The notes: a model not told the origin generated them from the sequence alone. Positions 46,216 to 55,956 are shown, counted from the first letter of the stretch. The stretch is DNA of 64,000 nt from JADKIH01 sp031427625 (GCA_031427625.1 JANPNV010000071.1:1-64000), one strand, 5' to 3'. Program-made: numbers and translations.

Positions 46216-46220
46216 AGTGC
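46204..46220. promoter_or_regulatory. palindrome over the flippase -33 box
   Basis: GCACTTTG-A-CAAAGTGC is a perfect inverted repeat with 8-bp arms and a one-base centre. It covers the -33 TTG of the flippase promoter, which fits an operator for a dimeric regulator. It lies 70 nt after the stop of the TPR kinase gene but has no T run after it, so a terminator role is less likely. Confidence 0.5.
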
Positions 46221-46290
46221 GAATACAGTGAATTGGCTGTTTCGTTATTGCTTATTAAAAAGAATTCCGGACTTAAAAATTGGTATAGAC

Positions 46291-48210
46291 TTATGAAGGC
46301 AATTCGACACGGATGGTTGTGTATTCTGACAAAATTGAATGTGCAGTTATATTTCCTCCATAGCTTCTTATTATATCATGAGCCACACTTAACCCAAGCC
46401 CTGCACCTTTGCCTACCGAATGGGTAGTAAAAAAGGGATCGACAATTTTTGTAAGATTTTCTTTTTTGATTCCAATACCATTGTCGTTAAATTCGACAAA
46501 CACCATACTATTCAACATGCCTGTTGTAATTTTAACAATTGGAGCAAATGTTTTTATCTGCAATTTTTCTTCAATGGCCAAAAAGGAATTGCTTAGTATA
46601 TTCATAAATACCCTTCCTAACTCATGCGGATTCACAGAAACAAGAGGTATTCCCTCTGAATAATTTTTAACTATCTGGTGATTATAATCCAGTTTATGTA
46701 CTGACATGTTATGAAGCACCATTTTTAAATAGATGTCACATAACTGGTTTATATCTGTAGGTGATTTGGATCCTGGTGCAGACTGTACATGTTCAATAAT
46801 ATGTCTGACGATATTTTCCGCACGTTTTCCGTGCTGTGATATCATAGAAATATTTTTCTTTAAAGTGGTAATATAAATAGCTCTTTCTTCCTCCGATTTT
46901 ATTTCTTCCATTTCATCAATGATTTGGAGTGAAACTTCAGAGAAATTATTTACAAAGTTTAAAGGATTCCGCATTTCATGTGCAATACCTGTACTAAGCT
47001 TTCCCATTGATACCAGCTTTTCATTGTGTATCAGTTGTTCCTGTGTTGATTTTAATTTTTCGAGTGAATGAGCTAATTGTTCATTTTTTTTCTTCTTAAT
47101 ATGATTTGAATAAAATAGAAACTCAACAATTATCAGACTGAAGATTGATCCGGCAATAAAAATATTTTTTAAACCTTTTTGTCTCGCAATGATGGCTTGT
47201 TGTTCTGCTTTCTCACGGTCATTTATTAATTCATTTTCACTTAAAGTTCTTTCTAATGAATACTTCATTTTCAAACTTGCAATTTCAAATAAATTTTTTT
47301 CATCCAAAACGGAATCTCTCAACTGAATATATTTGTTAAGATAATTAACCGCTTGTTGGTAATTATCTTTTTTTATGGCAATCTGATAAAGCAGATAAAA
47401 AGATGAAATGTAATTGTGGTCAATGTTGATATTGTTATTTATTGCTATAGCTTTTTTAGCATAATAATCTGCCTTCTCAATTCGGCCATTCAGCCACCAG
47501 GCACGAGCGATGTTTGCGAAAATTCGCTGTTTGACTGAAGGATTACGTAAAGAAGTATCATTTATTAATGGACTAAGATAGATTAAGGCTGAATCACCAT
47601 AACCTTTATTAAGATAATACATCCCCATGCCGTAGTTTAATTCCAGTTTTTGTGACTTTTCCTCTGACGGCGATGAATATTTTTTTGTAATTCTTAGATA
47701 GTATAAAGCATTATCAAAATCTTTTTTTTCGGAATACACCAGACTCAAAAGATAACTAAGTCTGCCAGCCCTCATGGAGTCGCCAATTAAGGCCATCGTT
47801 TTATATGAAGAATTAAAATAGGTGAGGGCTTCATTAAAATTTCTTTGCAGATAGTATATTAAGCCAATTTGCATGTTGCATTTCGCAGATGCCCTTACAT
47901 TGTTTAGCCGATCAAAGTTTGATAGGGCCTGTAAAAACAAATTATATGCACGGGGATAATTAAATGTTGTTACCAGATAAAATTTACCAAGAACATAACA
48001 TGCTCTGGCAGCTGAAATGGAATCACCCTTCTCCCGGGCTTGTGCTAATTTACTATATAAGATGTTGGAAATATCAGGGTTCCCGCTTGAGATAATTGAT
48101 TCCAATGAATCAAATAAAATTTCAGCACTTGAAGATTCGGGTATTCCGAATGATTTAAGATTAATTTGAAAAAATAAAAATACAGTCAGAAATAAAATTT
48201 TTCTCAACAT
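46291..48210 (-). CDS. TPR-containing sensor histidine kinase
   Basis: The 639-aa protein has a signal peptide (1-21) and a periplasmic block of TPR repeats (about 50-310). A short coiled coil and one transmembrane helix (about 348-366) follow, then a second coiled coil and a kinase core. His411 lies in GIAHEMRNPLNFVNNFSEVS, and the HATPase motifs are NILSNSF, DNGIGI and GKGAGLGLS. No receiver or response regulator is adjacent, so its partner must be elsewhere, possibly one of the lone receivers. It lies 3 nt after a small unknown gene. Confidence 0.92.
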   Translation of the reverse strand: MLRKILFLTVFLFFQINLKSFGIPESSSAEILFDSLESIISSGNPDISNILYSKLAQAREKGDSISAARACYVLGKFYLVTTFNYPRAYNLFLQALSNFDRLNNVRASAKCNMQIGLIYYLQRNFNEALTYFNSSYKTMALIGDSMRAGRLSYLLSLVYSEKKDFDNALYYLRITKKYSSPSEEKSQKLELNYGMGMYYLNKGYGDSALIYLSPLINDTSLRNPSVKQRIFANIARAWWLNGRIEKADYYAKKAIAINNNINIDHNYISSFYLLYQIAIKKDNYQQAVNYLNKYIQLRDSVLDEKNLFEIASLKMKYSLERTLSENELINDREKAEQQAIIARQKGLKNIFIAGSIFSLIIVEFLFYSNHIKKKKNEQLAHSLEKLKSTQEQLIHNEKLVSMGKLSTGIAHEMRNPLNFVNNFSEVSLQIIDEMEEIKSEEERAIYITTLKKNISMISQHGKRAENIVRHIIEHVQSAPGSKSPTDINQLCDIYLKMVLHNMSVHKLDYNHQIVKNYSEGIPLVSVNPHELGRVFMNILSNSFLAIEEKLQIKTFAPIVKITTGMLNSMVFVEFNDNGIGIKKENLTKIVDPFFTTHSVGKGAGLGLSVAHDIIRSYGGNITAHSILSEYTTIRVELPS

Positions 48211-48213
48211 TTT

Positions 48214-48645
48214 TTACCATTTGGAGCAATCAATCGGGCACAGTGTCTGTGCAATAAATATCGAATTTGTATACTCGCGGGAAATTTCTGTCTTAGAAAC
48301 TTTAGCACCTTTGACTATTATGTTTAATGTTTTATCGTCGGTGTTTATAAGATCAATGGTTACAGAATTTAATGTAGGGTCATTAAAAATATTATCAAAC
48401 ACAAGTTTGCTTAAAGTAAAACCTCTCGTTTCAGGGTCAGGGTGTAATACAGCATATTGTTCTACAAAATTCTTAGCTGAATCCGTTTCTATTTCCCTGC
48501 CGCCATCAAAAAGTGGATGAGGGTCAAATCGCCCCGCGTTATCGCAGTAAGCCGGAGCGGTATCAATAAATAATCCGTAAATATTTACTCCAAGTGAAAC
48601 AATCAGTGCAACAAGTAAATAGTTGTTGTTCGAGTTAATAGCCAT
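48214..48645 (-). CDS. small exported or membrane-anchored protein, unknown, paired with the TPR kinase
   Basis: From the ATG at 48645 this is 143 aa, with an N-terminal hydrophobic segment (about 9-26) followed by a polar domain. Visible features are APAYCDNAGRFDPHPLFDG near the start, and a C-terminal CPIDCSKW with two close cysteines (possible disulfide or metal site). The longer frame begins with TTG (48687) and is less likely. It is 3 nt upstream of the histidine kinase, so it may supply or sense the signal. I do not recognise a family. Confidence 0.7.
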   Translation of the reverse strand: MAINSNNNYLLVALIVSLGVNIYGLFIDTAPAYCDNAGRFDPHPLFDGGREIETDSAKNFVEQYAVLHPDPETRGFTLSKLVFDNIFNDPTLNSVTIDLINTDDKTLNIIVKGAKVSKTEISREYTNSIFIAQTLCPIDCSKW

Positions 48646-48744
48646 AATTTGAAAGTTTAAAAAGTTAGTTTGAGCATTAATATTCAATTAGCAAATTAAC
48701 AAAAAAAATCGAAAAATAAGATTTGCCGTAATAATTATTTACTG

Positions 48745-50739
48745 TTAATTATTTTTTCTGCTTTTATAACGACAGAGACCTTCATCTAAAAAAGCAACAT
48801 ATTCCTGTATTCCTGTAATTCCACCGATGGGTTCAGCAAGTATACGCTCGTTATTGTCGATGAGTACATAATAAGGCTGTGTATTTGTACTAAATACGCT
48901 TGCCTGAAAATCACTCCATTTATTTCCTGTCGTTACTATTTGTCTACCTGTTTTCTTAGAAATCGTTTGTTTATCGGCCGGTAAAGTCATTTTATCATCA
49001 ACATATAATGATATCAATACATAGTCGTTCAGTAATCGTTTTAAAACTTTGGGGTCACTCCATACTTTATCTTCCATCTTCCTGCAATTTACGCATGACC
49101 ATCCAGTAAAATCGATCATTACCGGTTTCCCTTGTGCTTTGGCATATCGCATTCCTTCATCATAGTCATGGAAACAATTAATATCATGAGGACAATCTTT
49201 TTCTAGACCATTTGTCCATTCTTTATAAAATTCAGGCGGAGGAAATCCGCTGATAAGTTTTAATGGAGCTCCCCATACACCGGGGATTAGATATATGCCA
49301 AATGTGAAAACAATTATCGCAAATATTAGTCGTCCTGTTGAGATGAAAGGCAATTCGCTGTCATGCGATAATTTTAATTTCCCCAACAGATAAAATCCCA
49401 ACATAAAGGAAATAATTATCCAGATGCTGATAAATAATTCCCTTTTTAAAAAGCCCCAGTGATAGGCAAGGTCAACATTGGAAAGAAATTTCATTGCAAG
49501 AGCCAGTTCAATAAATCCAAGGGTAACTTTCACTGTGTTTAGCCATCCTCCCGATTTAGGAAGAGAATTCATCCATTCTGGGAAAAGCGAGAATAATGCA
49601 AATGGAATTGCTAATGCTAAAGCAAATCCTGTCATTCCTGCCAGAGGACCTATATAACTTTGTCCGTGTGCTGCTTCAACCAGTAATGTTCCTATTATCG
49701 GACCTGTGCAAGAAAACGAAACAAGCGAAAGTGTGAAGGCCATAAAAAAGATTCCGATAAGTCCACCGCGGTCACTTGCCGAATCTGCTTTGTTAATAAC
49801 CCAGCTTGGCAGTGTAATCTCGAAGGCACCAAAAAAGGAGATGGCGAAAATAACGAATATGACAAAGAAGGCGAGGTTGAAGAATGCATTACTGGCCAAG
49901 GCATTTAATGCATCAGAACCAAATGCTATTGTTACGAAAAGTCCAAGTGATACATAGATAAGTATAATTGATGCAGCATAGATTAATGCGTTTTGTATTC
50001 CTTTTTTTCTGCTTCCGCTTCGCTTAGTAAAAAAACTGACAGTCATTGGAATCATAGGAAAAACACATGGCGTAAGAAGAGCAAGTAATCCTCCAAACAT
50101 TCCGGCAATGAAAATGCCAATGAAAGATCGTGAGGTTTCATTGCTTCCTTCATTGCCTTTTCCGCAACCGGGCTCGAGTAAAAACTTTTTTTCCGGATCA
50201 ACTATTTCTGTGTTCACTTCCTCAATTTGTTTTTTTGCGGTGTCAGAAAAAATTGCACCCATTGCTACGGTATCCTCTTTTACGATTTCTGATTTTGACT
50301 TGCCGATTTTAAAGACAAAGGATGTATCCATGAAGATGCAGGCATCCTTACAAACCTGATATTCAATTTTACCTTTTATCGTACATGATTCAGAATTCAA
50401 TTTAATTTTCTGTCTGAATGTTGCTTCGTCTGCAAATAGAAAAACCTTAACCCCGAAGATGGAATCAAACTCAACGATAGGTTTTTGTTCACTGACTTTT
50501 CCTACAAGTGAAAAACACGATGATTTATCAAACGTATACACCATCGGTAATGGGCCGCCATCAGGAGTGAACTGAGAATAGATATGCCACTCATGATCGA
50601 GTTTTACTTTAAATACTAGTTCAACTTCGCCGTCTTTATTTTCATCGGTTTTAAATGTCCAGTGCGAAGGATTTATAATTTGTCCACCCGAAATGGTCAC
50701 ATTAAAAACAAAGAGGAGCAGGAGAAATAGTCTATTCAT
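48745..50739 (-). CDS. DsbD-family thiol:disulfide interchange protein
   Basis: The 664-aa protein has a signal peptide (1-19), a periplasmic N-terminal DsbD-alpha-like domain (about 20-150), and about eight membrane helices (about 208-495) with the redox Cys in LTPCVFPMIPM and SFSCTGPIIG. The C-terminal thioredoxin domain has CVNC at 549-552. DsbD carries electrons from cytoplasmic thioredoxin to periplasmic proteins such as cytochrome c maturation factors. A cysteine pair in the N-terminal domain (CKDAC) fits the usual electron relay. It is monocistronic as far as visible. Confidence 0.93.
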   Translation of the reverse strand: MNRLFLLLLFVFNVTISGGQIINPSHWTFKTDENKDGEVELVFKVKLDHEWHIYSQFTPDGGPLPMVYTFDKSSCFSLVGKVSEQKPIVEFDSIFGVKVFLFADEATFRQKIKLNSESCTIKGKIEYQVCKDACIFMDTSFVFKIGKSKSEIVKEDTVAMGAIFSDTAKKQIEEVNTEIVDPEKKFLLEPGCGKGNEGSNETSRSFIGIFIAGMFGGLLALLTPCVFPMIPMTVSFFTKRSGSRKKGIQNALIYAASIILIYVSLGLFVTIAFGSDALNALASNAFFNLAFFVIFVIFAISFFGAFEITLPSWVINKADSASDRGGLIGIFFMAFTLSLVSFSCTGPIIGTLLVEAAHGQSYIGPLAGMTGFALALAIPFALFSLFPEWMNSLPKSGGWLNTVKVTLGFIELALAMKFLSNVDLAYHWGFLKRELFISIWIIISFMLGFYLLGKLKLSHDSELPFISTGRLIFAIIVFTFGIYLIPGVWGAPLKLISGFPPPEFYKEWTNGLEKDCPHDINCFHDYDEGMRYAKAQGKPVMIDFTGWSCVNCRKMEDKVWSDPKVLKRLLNDYVLISLYVDDKMTLPADKQTISKKTGRQIVTTGNKWSDFQASVFSTNTQPYYVLIDNNERILAEPIGGITGIQEYVAFLDEGLCRYKSRKNN

Positions 50740-50819
50740 ATCAATAACCGGGATTCTTGTTTAGCTTAATTAAATTTAACGGGAATACCGCATATTTATC
50801 CGACGAATTTATCAAAATT

Positions 50820-51572
50820 TTAATGGTTAAACCATTCGTATACTTCGTTCATAGTGAATAGTTTCCTGTCTTTCCCATGAATATCCCGTATTATTCTTCC
50901 TTCTTTCATCTGAATAACCCTATTGCCATATTCAATTACATCACTAATCTGATGGGTGACCATTATTGCCGTGAGGCCATATTCGTTGATGACCTTTTTG
51001 GCTAGTTCTAATATTAATAGGGATGTCTTAGGGTCCAGTGCGGCTGTTGGCTCATCAAGTAATAATATTTTTGTATCGTCCATGATTGCCATTAATAGGG
51101 ATAATGCCTGTCTTTGCCCGCCCGATAAACTTCCCATCGATTGTTCCAGCTTATTCTCAAGTCCCAGATTAAGCACCGATATTTTTTCTTTTACTAAAGC
51201 CCGGAATTTATTTCCCGTTCCCGTAATTAATCCCTTAGGTTTTGTGCGTTGTGATGCCAGTCTGAAATTTTCAAGAACCGTCAGGTCGGGAGCAGTGCCA
51301 GCAAGAGGATTCTGGAAAATGCGTGCAATCCATTTTGAACGATTGAAATCCTTCAGCCCTGTAATATCATTTCCTTCGAAGGTGATGGACCCTGAATCAG
51401 GTTTAACAGTTCCTGCAATAAGATTGAGAAGTGTAGTCTTTCCGGAGCCATTGCTTCCTACCACCACTATAAAATCGCCCTTCATCACTTCAAGATTGAA
51501 ATTATCCAGAATCCTGATTTCGTTTGGACTTCCCTTGCCAAATGTTTTTCTTACTCCTGACAGTTTTATCAT
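50820..51572 (-). CDS. ABC transporter ATP-binding protein
   Basis: The 250-aa ATPase has Walker A GSNGSGKT (39-46), signature LSGGQRQ and Walker B ILLLDEPTAALD. It shares 4 bp with the permease gene upstream and is the third gene of a binding protein - permease - ATPase unit. The group matches the PF04392-type importers, some of which move aromatic amino acids (TrpXYZ), but the substrate cannot be read here. Confidence 0.93.
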   Translation of the reverse strand: MIKLSGVRKTFGKGSPNEIRILDNFNLEVMKGDFIVVVGSNGSGKTTLLNLIAGTVKPDSGSITFEGNDITGLKDFNRSKWIARIFQNPLAGTAPDLTVLENFRLASQRTKPKGLITGTGNKFRALVKEKISVLNLGLENKLEQSMGSLSGGQRQALSLLMAIMDDTKILLLDEPTAALDPKTSLLILELAKKVINEYGLTAIMVTHQISDVIEYGNRVIQMKEGRIIRDIHGKDRKLFTMNEVYEWFNH

Positions 51573-52426
51573 TCGCTTCTTTTGAGATTGGGAATGCTTA
51601 CTATCAATAGTACAAATAGTGAAACGACAAGTTTCAGGTATAATGCATCAATACCGGTTGAGAGAGCAAATGCAAGTATCAGTCGGAAAATTATCGTGCC
51701 TGCAATAACACCAAGCAGATGCAAGGCGATATTGTTAATCCGGAAAACTTTCATTGTAATTTCGCCGATCATGACGGAGCCAAGACCGAGGATAACGATT
51801 CCGATGCCCATACCAATATCAGAGAATCCCTGTATTTGTACTATCAGAAATCCGCTAATTGCAGTAAGGCCGTTCGCCAGTGCGAGACCGGTAATTTTCA
51901 TTAATGATGTGTTTACTCCCATGGAACGGATCATCGTCTCATTGTTTCCTGTTGCGCGCATTGCCAAACCGAAATCCGTCTTAAGCAACCAGGATAAAAG
52001 AATGAAAATTATTCCGGTAAATAATGTAAGCACAATTAGCTGTGATTGTATTTCTGATCCTGAAGTGGTGTTAAATATGGAGAAAGTATTGATAAGTGGA
52101 ATATTTGAGCGCCCCATGATGGCCAGATTAACCGAATAAAGAGCTGTCATCACAAGTATTCCTGAAAGCAATGCATTTACTTTAAGTCTGGTGTGAATAA
52201 AAGCAGTAATTGCTCCTGCCGTAGCACCTGCAATAAAGACGCATGGTAGTACAATTAATAATGGTTGATCGTTTGTGAGCATGATTGCTGTCACAGCTCC
52301 GCCAAGCGTAAACGAACCATCAGTGGTAATATCAGGAATATTAAAAATACGCATGGAAATAAAAATACCCATTCCCATGGCTGAAAATCCAAGTCCTAGT
52401 AAAACGGCAGTGAGGTAAAAATTCAT
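51569..52426 (-). CDS. ABC transporter permease (BPD_transp_2 family)
   Basis: The 285-aa permease has about eight to nine membrane helices. It contains MRIFNIPDITTDGSFTLGGA near the start and FGLAMRATGNNETMIRSMGV as the cytoplasmic coupling loop, typical of the branched-chain amino acid/PF02653 permease family. One permease gene implies a homodimeric channel. It overlaps the ATPase gene by 4 bp and lies 92 bp after the binding-protein gene. Confidence 0.92.
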   Translation of the reverse strand: MNFYLTAVLLGLGFSAMGMGIFISMRIFNIPDITTDGSFTLGGAVTAIMLTNDQPLLIVLPCVFIAGATAGAITAFIHTRLKVNALLSGILVMTALYSVNLAIMGRSNIPLINTFSIFNTTSGSEIQSQLIVLTLFTGIIFILLSWLLKTDFGLAMRATGNNETMIRSMGVNTSLMKITGLALANGLTAISGFLIVQIQGFSDIGMGIGIVILGLGSVMIGEITMKVFRINNIALHLLGVIAGTIIFRLILAFALSTGIDALYLKLVVSLFVLLIVSIPNLKRSE

Positions 52427-52518
52427 AGGCTGATATGCCGGTTTTGATTTATGATTTCCAAAGATCGTAAAGAAATAATGTGGAAATGTGGATCAAAAAA
52501 AATAACGAGATAATATTT

Positions 52519-53478
52519 TTATTTTTTTACTGATACAAATGAAGAATCGAATGTCACATGATAGATTGCTGCCTTTTCTGGATTGTATACCTTACGTCTG
52601 TACTTTACAATTTCAGGAAAAAGTCCGTCAACGGTTTTGTTCTGTAGGAATAGTGCGGCTTGTTTCCCAGACTGATAACCCCATTGATACATATCAGCAC
52701 CGAAGGCTGCCAATGCTCCCCGTTTCACGAGTCCTTCCTCACTGGTAAACACAGGAACATTTTGTTTATCACAGCTATTTACAATTATTTCCATCGAGGC
52801 AAATACAACATTGTCCGGTAATGCAAAAAAAGCATCGATCTTTTTGTTAAGCAATGATTGTACAACTAGTTGTGTTTCGCTTGAACTGTTTACAGGCATT
52901 GCAATCAGATCGAATCCGAGAGAAGCACATTCATTTGTAATTTCATTTAATGCGTCCACTGACTGTGGTTCGCTTTGATTATAGATTGTACCGATCTTTT
53001 TTGCTGATGGAAAGATTTTTCGAATGAGTGCGATTGAAGTATCAATGTAATCAAGCGTTTCATATACTCCGAATAAATTACCCGGTGCTTTACCATTCTT
53101 ATCGGTAAGTCCGGCAAGATCAGGTCGTGGAGAGACCATCATAAAAACAGGAACAGTTTTCGATTTCTGGATAGCAGTTATTGTGGAAAGTGTTGGATTG
53201 GTTGCAATCAGGTCAGGATTTTTGGAGAGGATATAATCGCATGATTGAATTAATGCAGGCTGATCGCCTTGTGCATTTCTGTAAATGACTTCAATGTTTT
53301 TTTTGTTCTCATCAAAACCTTCTGCCTTTAAGGCATCAAAAAAACCGGTCTTTGCCTGTTCAAGAGTTTCATCCTGCAACAAATCTAAAAAACCGATAAC
53401 AGGAATTGTTTTTTTTTCAGGTTGAGAACAGGAAGCAAGAAAAACTAGAGAGAAAAGAAAGAGTATTCGGAAATTCAA
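52519..53478 (-). CDS. ABC transporter substrate-binding lipoprotein (PF04392 type)
   Basis: The 319-aa protein has a lipoprotein signal with LASC (Cys17) and a type I periplasmic-binding fold. Its start, PVIGFLDLLQDETLEQAKTG, and the later KKIGTIYNQSEPQSVDALNE are typical of the ABC_sub_bind family. It would catch a small ligand and deliver it to the downstream permease. Members bind tryptophan, tyrosine or other compounds, so the ligand is not settled. It heads the importer operon. Confidence 0.9.
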   Translation of the reverse strand: MNFRILFLFSLVFLASCSQPEKKTIPVIGFLDLLQDETLEQAKTGFFDALKAEGFDENKKNIEVIYRNAQGDQPALIQSCDYILSKNPDLIATNPTLSTITAIQKSKTVPVFMMVSPRPDLAGLTDKNGKAPGNLFGVYETLDYIDTSIALIRKIFPSAKKIGTIYNQSEPQSVDALNEITNECASLGFDLIAMPVNSSSETQLVVQSLLNKKIDAFFALPDNVVFASMEIIVNSCDKQNVPVFTSEEGLVKRGALAAFGADMYQWGYQSGKQAALFLQNKTVDGLFPEIVKYRRKVYNPEKAAIYHVTFDSSFVSVKK

Positions 53479-53526
53479 CTTGAAAATATTAAATAAAATT
53501 TATTTACTTCTTACTTCTAACTTCCA

Positions 53527-54315
53527 TCACCAACTCCCACCAGCGCCACCGCCTCCAGATCCTCCTCCGCCAAAACCACCAAAGCCACCACCACCAAAAC
53601 CGCTTCCACCAAAACCGCTTCCACCGGAGAAGTTCCCCCACGATCCTCTGTTTTTATTTGCTGCCGCATTTAACAAGGCCCAAGCAGCCCAAAAGGCAAT
53701 ATGATTTCTTTTTGCATACCTGCTTACTTTTCCGAATCTGGAAATAATAACGATGAATATGATAAGTAAGAACATCAGGAAAGGAAAAAATACCGGTTTT
53801 TGAGGTTTTTGTTTCATATAATCCTCAGCGGTAAACTCTCCTTTCACCAACGACATAATCGAATTAGTTGCATTATCCAGTCCTCCGTAATAGTCGTATC
53901 GCCGGAAAGCAGGTACGATATCATTTTCGACAATTCTTTTGGCAAGTGCATCGGGTAAAACACCTTCGATTCCATAGCCTGTGGTAATCCATACTTTATG
54001 ATCGTCTACTGCTACCAGAATTAGTATTCCATTATTTTTTGAGGCCTGCCCGATTTTCCATTGATTAAATAATTGAACGGAGTAATCGGCGATTTCATAA
54101 TTCCCTGTTGAACGCATGAGGACAACAGCAATCTGCGTAGAAGTAGAGTCATTAAAGGCGACCAGTTTATTTTCAAGTGCTGATTTTTGTCCTGCGTCGA
54201 GGGTTCCGGTAAAATCGGTGACAAGAGTATTTGCGCGTGATGGAAAATCCTCTGCATGAAGAACAGGGGCGAGGACAATAAATAAGCAAATGAAAATATT
54301 TTTTAAACGAACCAT
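53527..54315 (-). CDS. TPM-domain protein with Gly-rich tail
   Basis: The 262-aa protein has a signal peptide (1-21), a TPM domain (about 24-150) and one transmembrane helix (about 172-192). It ends in a Gly-rich tail in which only Ser, Phe, Ala and Trp break up the glycines. TPM proteins of this YgcG-like type have been tied to membrane or photosystem-II repair phosphatase roles in other lineages; the bacterial role is unsettled. It is third in the LemA - TPM - TPM group. Confidence 0.9.
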   Translation of the reverse strand: MVRLKNIFICLFIVLAPVLHAEDFPSRANTLVTDFTGTLDAGQKSALENKLVAFNDSTSTQIAVVLMRSTGNYEIADYSVQLFNQWKIGQASKNNGILILVAVDDHKVWITTGYGIEGVLPDALAKRIVENDIVPAFRRYDYYGGLDNATNSIMSLVKGEFTAEDYMKQKPQKPVFFPFLMFLLIIFIVIISRFGKVSRYAKRNHIAFWAAWALLNAAANKNRGSWGNFSGGSGFGGSGFGGGGFGGFGGGGSGGGGAGGSW

Positions 54316-54388
54316 GTATGATTGCTGAGCGCTGGTTATTTTTTCTAATTAGGATACAGGTTAGTTACGTATCATCAATTCAATAAAA

Positions 54389-54823
54389 CTATCTGAATAC
54401 AATGTCGTCAGATAGTTCATTTGCGTCTTCCGAATGATAAGGGAAATTAGATTTCAAAGCATCTCCTGCCATAGTGATTCCAATGGTAAGGCCTTTAAGA
54501 AAATTTCCTTCTGTAAAATAATTCTGCATCTCATGTTTTATCGCATGCCAAAAATCTTTATCAACTTTTTCGTTGATCCCGCTATCACCGATAATTGCAA
54601 ATTGTCTGGATTCCATTGCCAGATAAAACAGTACGCCATTCCTGAGTTTTGTTTTATGCATTTCAAGTTCAGTAAAAATGAATGCAGCTCGATCGAGAAC
54701 ATTCTCTCCGCAACTGTCTTCAATAAACAAACGGATTTCGCCTGAGGTATTTTTTTCGGCATCTTTAATAGCCGAAACAATTTCCAGGCGGTCACTTTCT
54801 TTAAAGCTATCAGAAGCAGCCAT
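54389..54823 (-). CDS. cytoplasmic-looking TPM-domain protein
   Basis: This 144-aa protein is almost only a TPM domain, with no signal peptide or transmembrane helix. Visible landmarks are SGEIRLFIEDSCG, NGVLFYLAMESRQFAIIGDSGIN and a helical segment after it. The pairing of a short, soluble TPM protein and a longer membrane-anchored one next to LemA is common in Bacteroidota. It starts 12 nt after the lemA stop and precedes the longer TPM gene by 73 bp. Confidence 0.87.
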   Translation of the reverse strand: MAASDSFKESDRLEIVSAIKDAEKNTSGEIRLFIEDSCGENVLDRAAFIFTELEMHKTKLRNGVLFYLAMESRQFAIIGDSGINEKVDKDFWHAIKHEMQNYFTEGNFLKGLTIGITMAGDALKSNFPYHSEDANELSDDIVFR

Positions 54824-54835
54824 TAGTTTATTTCA

Positions 54836-55411
54836 TCAGAATTTTACAGACGGAACTTTTTCTGAGCCTTTATCTGACTCAAAATACGGGCGATCTTTGA
54901 ATCCGAAAACACTTGCGATAATAACTCGTGGGAATTTGGCACGGGAAGCATTATAAGATTGCGCCGCTTCATTGTATTGTCTGCGTGCTTCGTTAATTCT
55001 GTTTTCTGTTCCTTCAAGTTGAGACTGCAGTTCTTTGAAGTTGCCTACTGCCTGAAGCTGAGGATAGTTTTCAGCAACGGCCAGCAATCTGCTTAATGCT
55101 CCGCCAACCTGGGCCTGCGCTTGCTGGTATTCCTGTAATTTTTCCGGTGTCATATTCGAAGGATCGATACGTATGCTTGTGGCTTTTGATCGTGCCTCCA
55201 TAACTGCTTCAAGCGTCGACTTTTCGAAATCGGCTGCTCCTTTTACAGTGCTCACAAGATTTGGAATAAGATCAGCGCGTCGTTGGTATTGGGCCTCTAC
55301 ATTTGCCCAGGCTTTGTTTACTGTTTCACGTGAGCCAACGAGACCATTATATCCTGAAATGAGAAATAGTACAATGACACCAAGTACAATCCAGATTGTG
55401 TATTTTTTCAT
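54836..55411 (-). CDS. lemA: LemA family protein
   Basis: The 191-aa protein has one N-terminal membrane helix (about 4-22) and a long helical domain. The conserved LemA start NGLVGSRETVNKAWANVEAQYQRRADLIPNL is split here only for length: key parts are VNKAWANVEAQYQRR and DLIPNLVSTVKG. It ends with ARAKFPRVIIASVFGF-like sequence, also typical (here SRAKFPRVIIASVFGF). The role is unknown, but the gene is regularly beside TPM proteins. It is first of three genes in the reverse group. Confidence 0.93.
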   Translation of the reverse strand: MKKYTIWIVLGVIVLFLISGYNGLVGSRETVNKAWANVEAQYQRRADLIPNLVSTVKGAADFEKSTLEAVMEARSKATSIRIDPSNMTPEKLQEYQQAQAQVGGALSRLLAVAENYPQLQAVGNFKELQSQLEGTENRINEARRQYNEAAQSYNASRAKFPRVIIASVFGFKDRPYFESDKGSEKVPSVKF

Positions 55412-55461
55412 AGTTAATTATTTGGTTAGATATTTAAAGACGGATTTATGGATAAAGTATT

Positions 55462-55956
55462 TTAAGAGACAGTTAATTCCCGTAGAATTTTTTCGAGCTC
55501 AACCGGTTTTTGAGTTCCTATTCTGTAAGTAGATCCTTCATTTGGTGTTATCTCGACAGCATCAGTCCCTCCTGTATAGAAACGTATCAGACCTTTGAAA
55601 TGAAGATTAAAGACAGGATTGTTAAAATGATATTGACTGTATGGCTTGCGTTCAATTTTTCTGATGTTGGTCAGATCGATTTTAACTTTGCGTGTTGTCC
55701 ATAACCCATTAATTTCAATATAAGTTTTATATACTCTGATCTTCATATGTAAAACGAACAATAACAATATGCTTATCACAATAATAATCACTCCAAGCAG
55801 AAAGAAAAGATCGCCGTTACGGTCGTTATGAACTTTCCACCAGTATAATCCAAAACAAAATAAGGCAAGCGATAACCGGCGCAACATACTCAGTCTATTG
55901 TACCCGAGATATTGCTTTTCTTCAAAAATAGGTTGTCCGGATTTCTCAGATTGCAT
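55462..55956 (-). CDS. membrane protein with PH-like domain, unknown
   Basis: The 164-aa protein has two close membrane helices (about 30-45 and 50-70). A beta-rich C-terminal part resembling bacterial PH domains follows, with IEINGLWTTRKVKIDLTNI and a final amphipathic helix. The family call is by fold impression only. It lies 50 bp upstream of lemA on the same strand, so it may belong to the same operon. Confidence 0.7.
   Translation of the reverse strand: MQSEKSGQPIFEEKQYLGYNRLSMLRRLSLALFCFGLYWWKVHNDRNGDLFFLLGVIIIVISILLLFVLHMKIRVYKTYIEINGLWTTRKVKIDLTNIRKIERKPYSQYHFNNPVFNLHFKGLIRFYTGGTDAVEITPNEGSTYRIGTQKPVELEKILRELTVS

Noticed and set aside
53480..53704. Proline-rich open frame on the + strand
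   Set aside because: It is the antisense reading of the Gly-rich tail of the TPM-domain protein; Gly codons read backwards give Pro.
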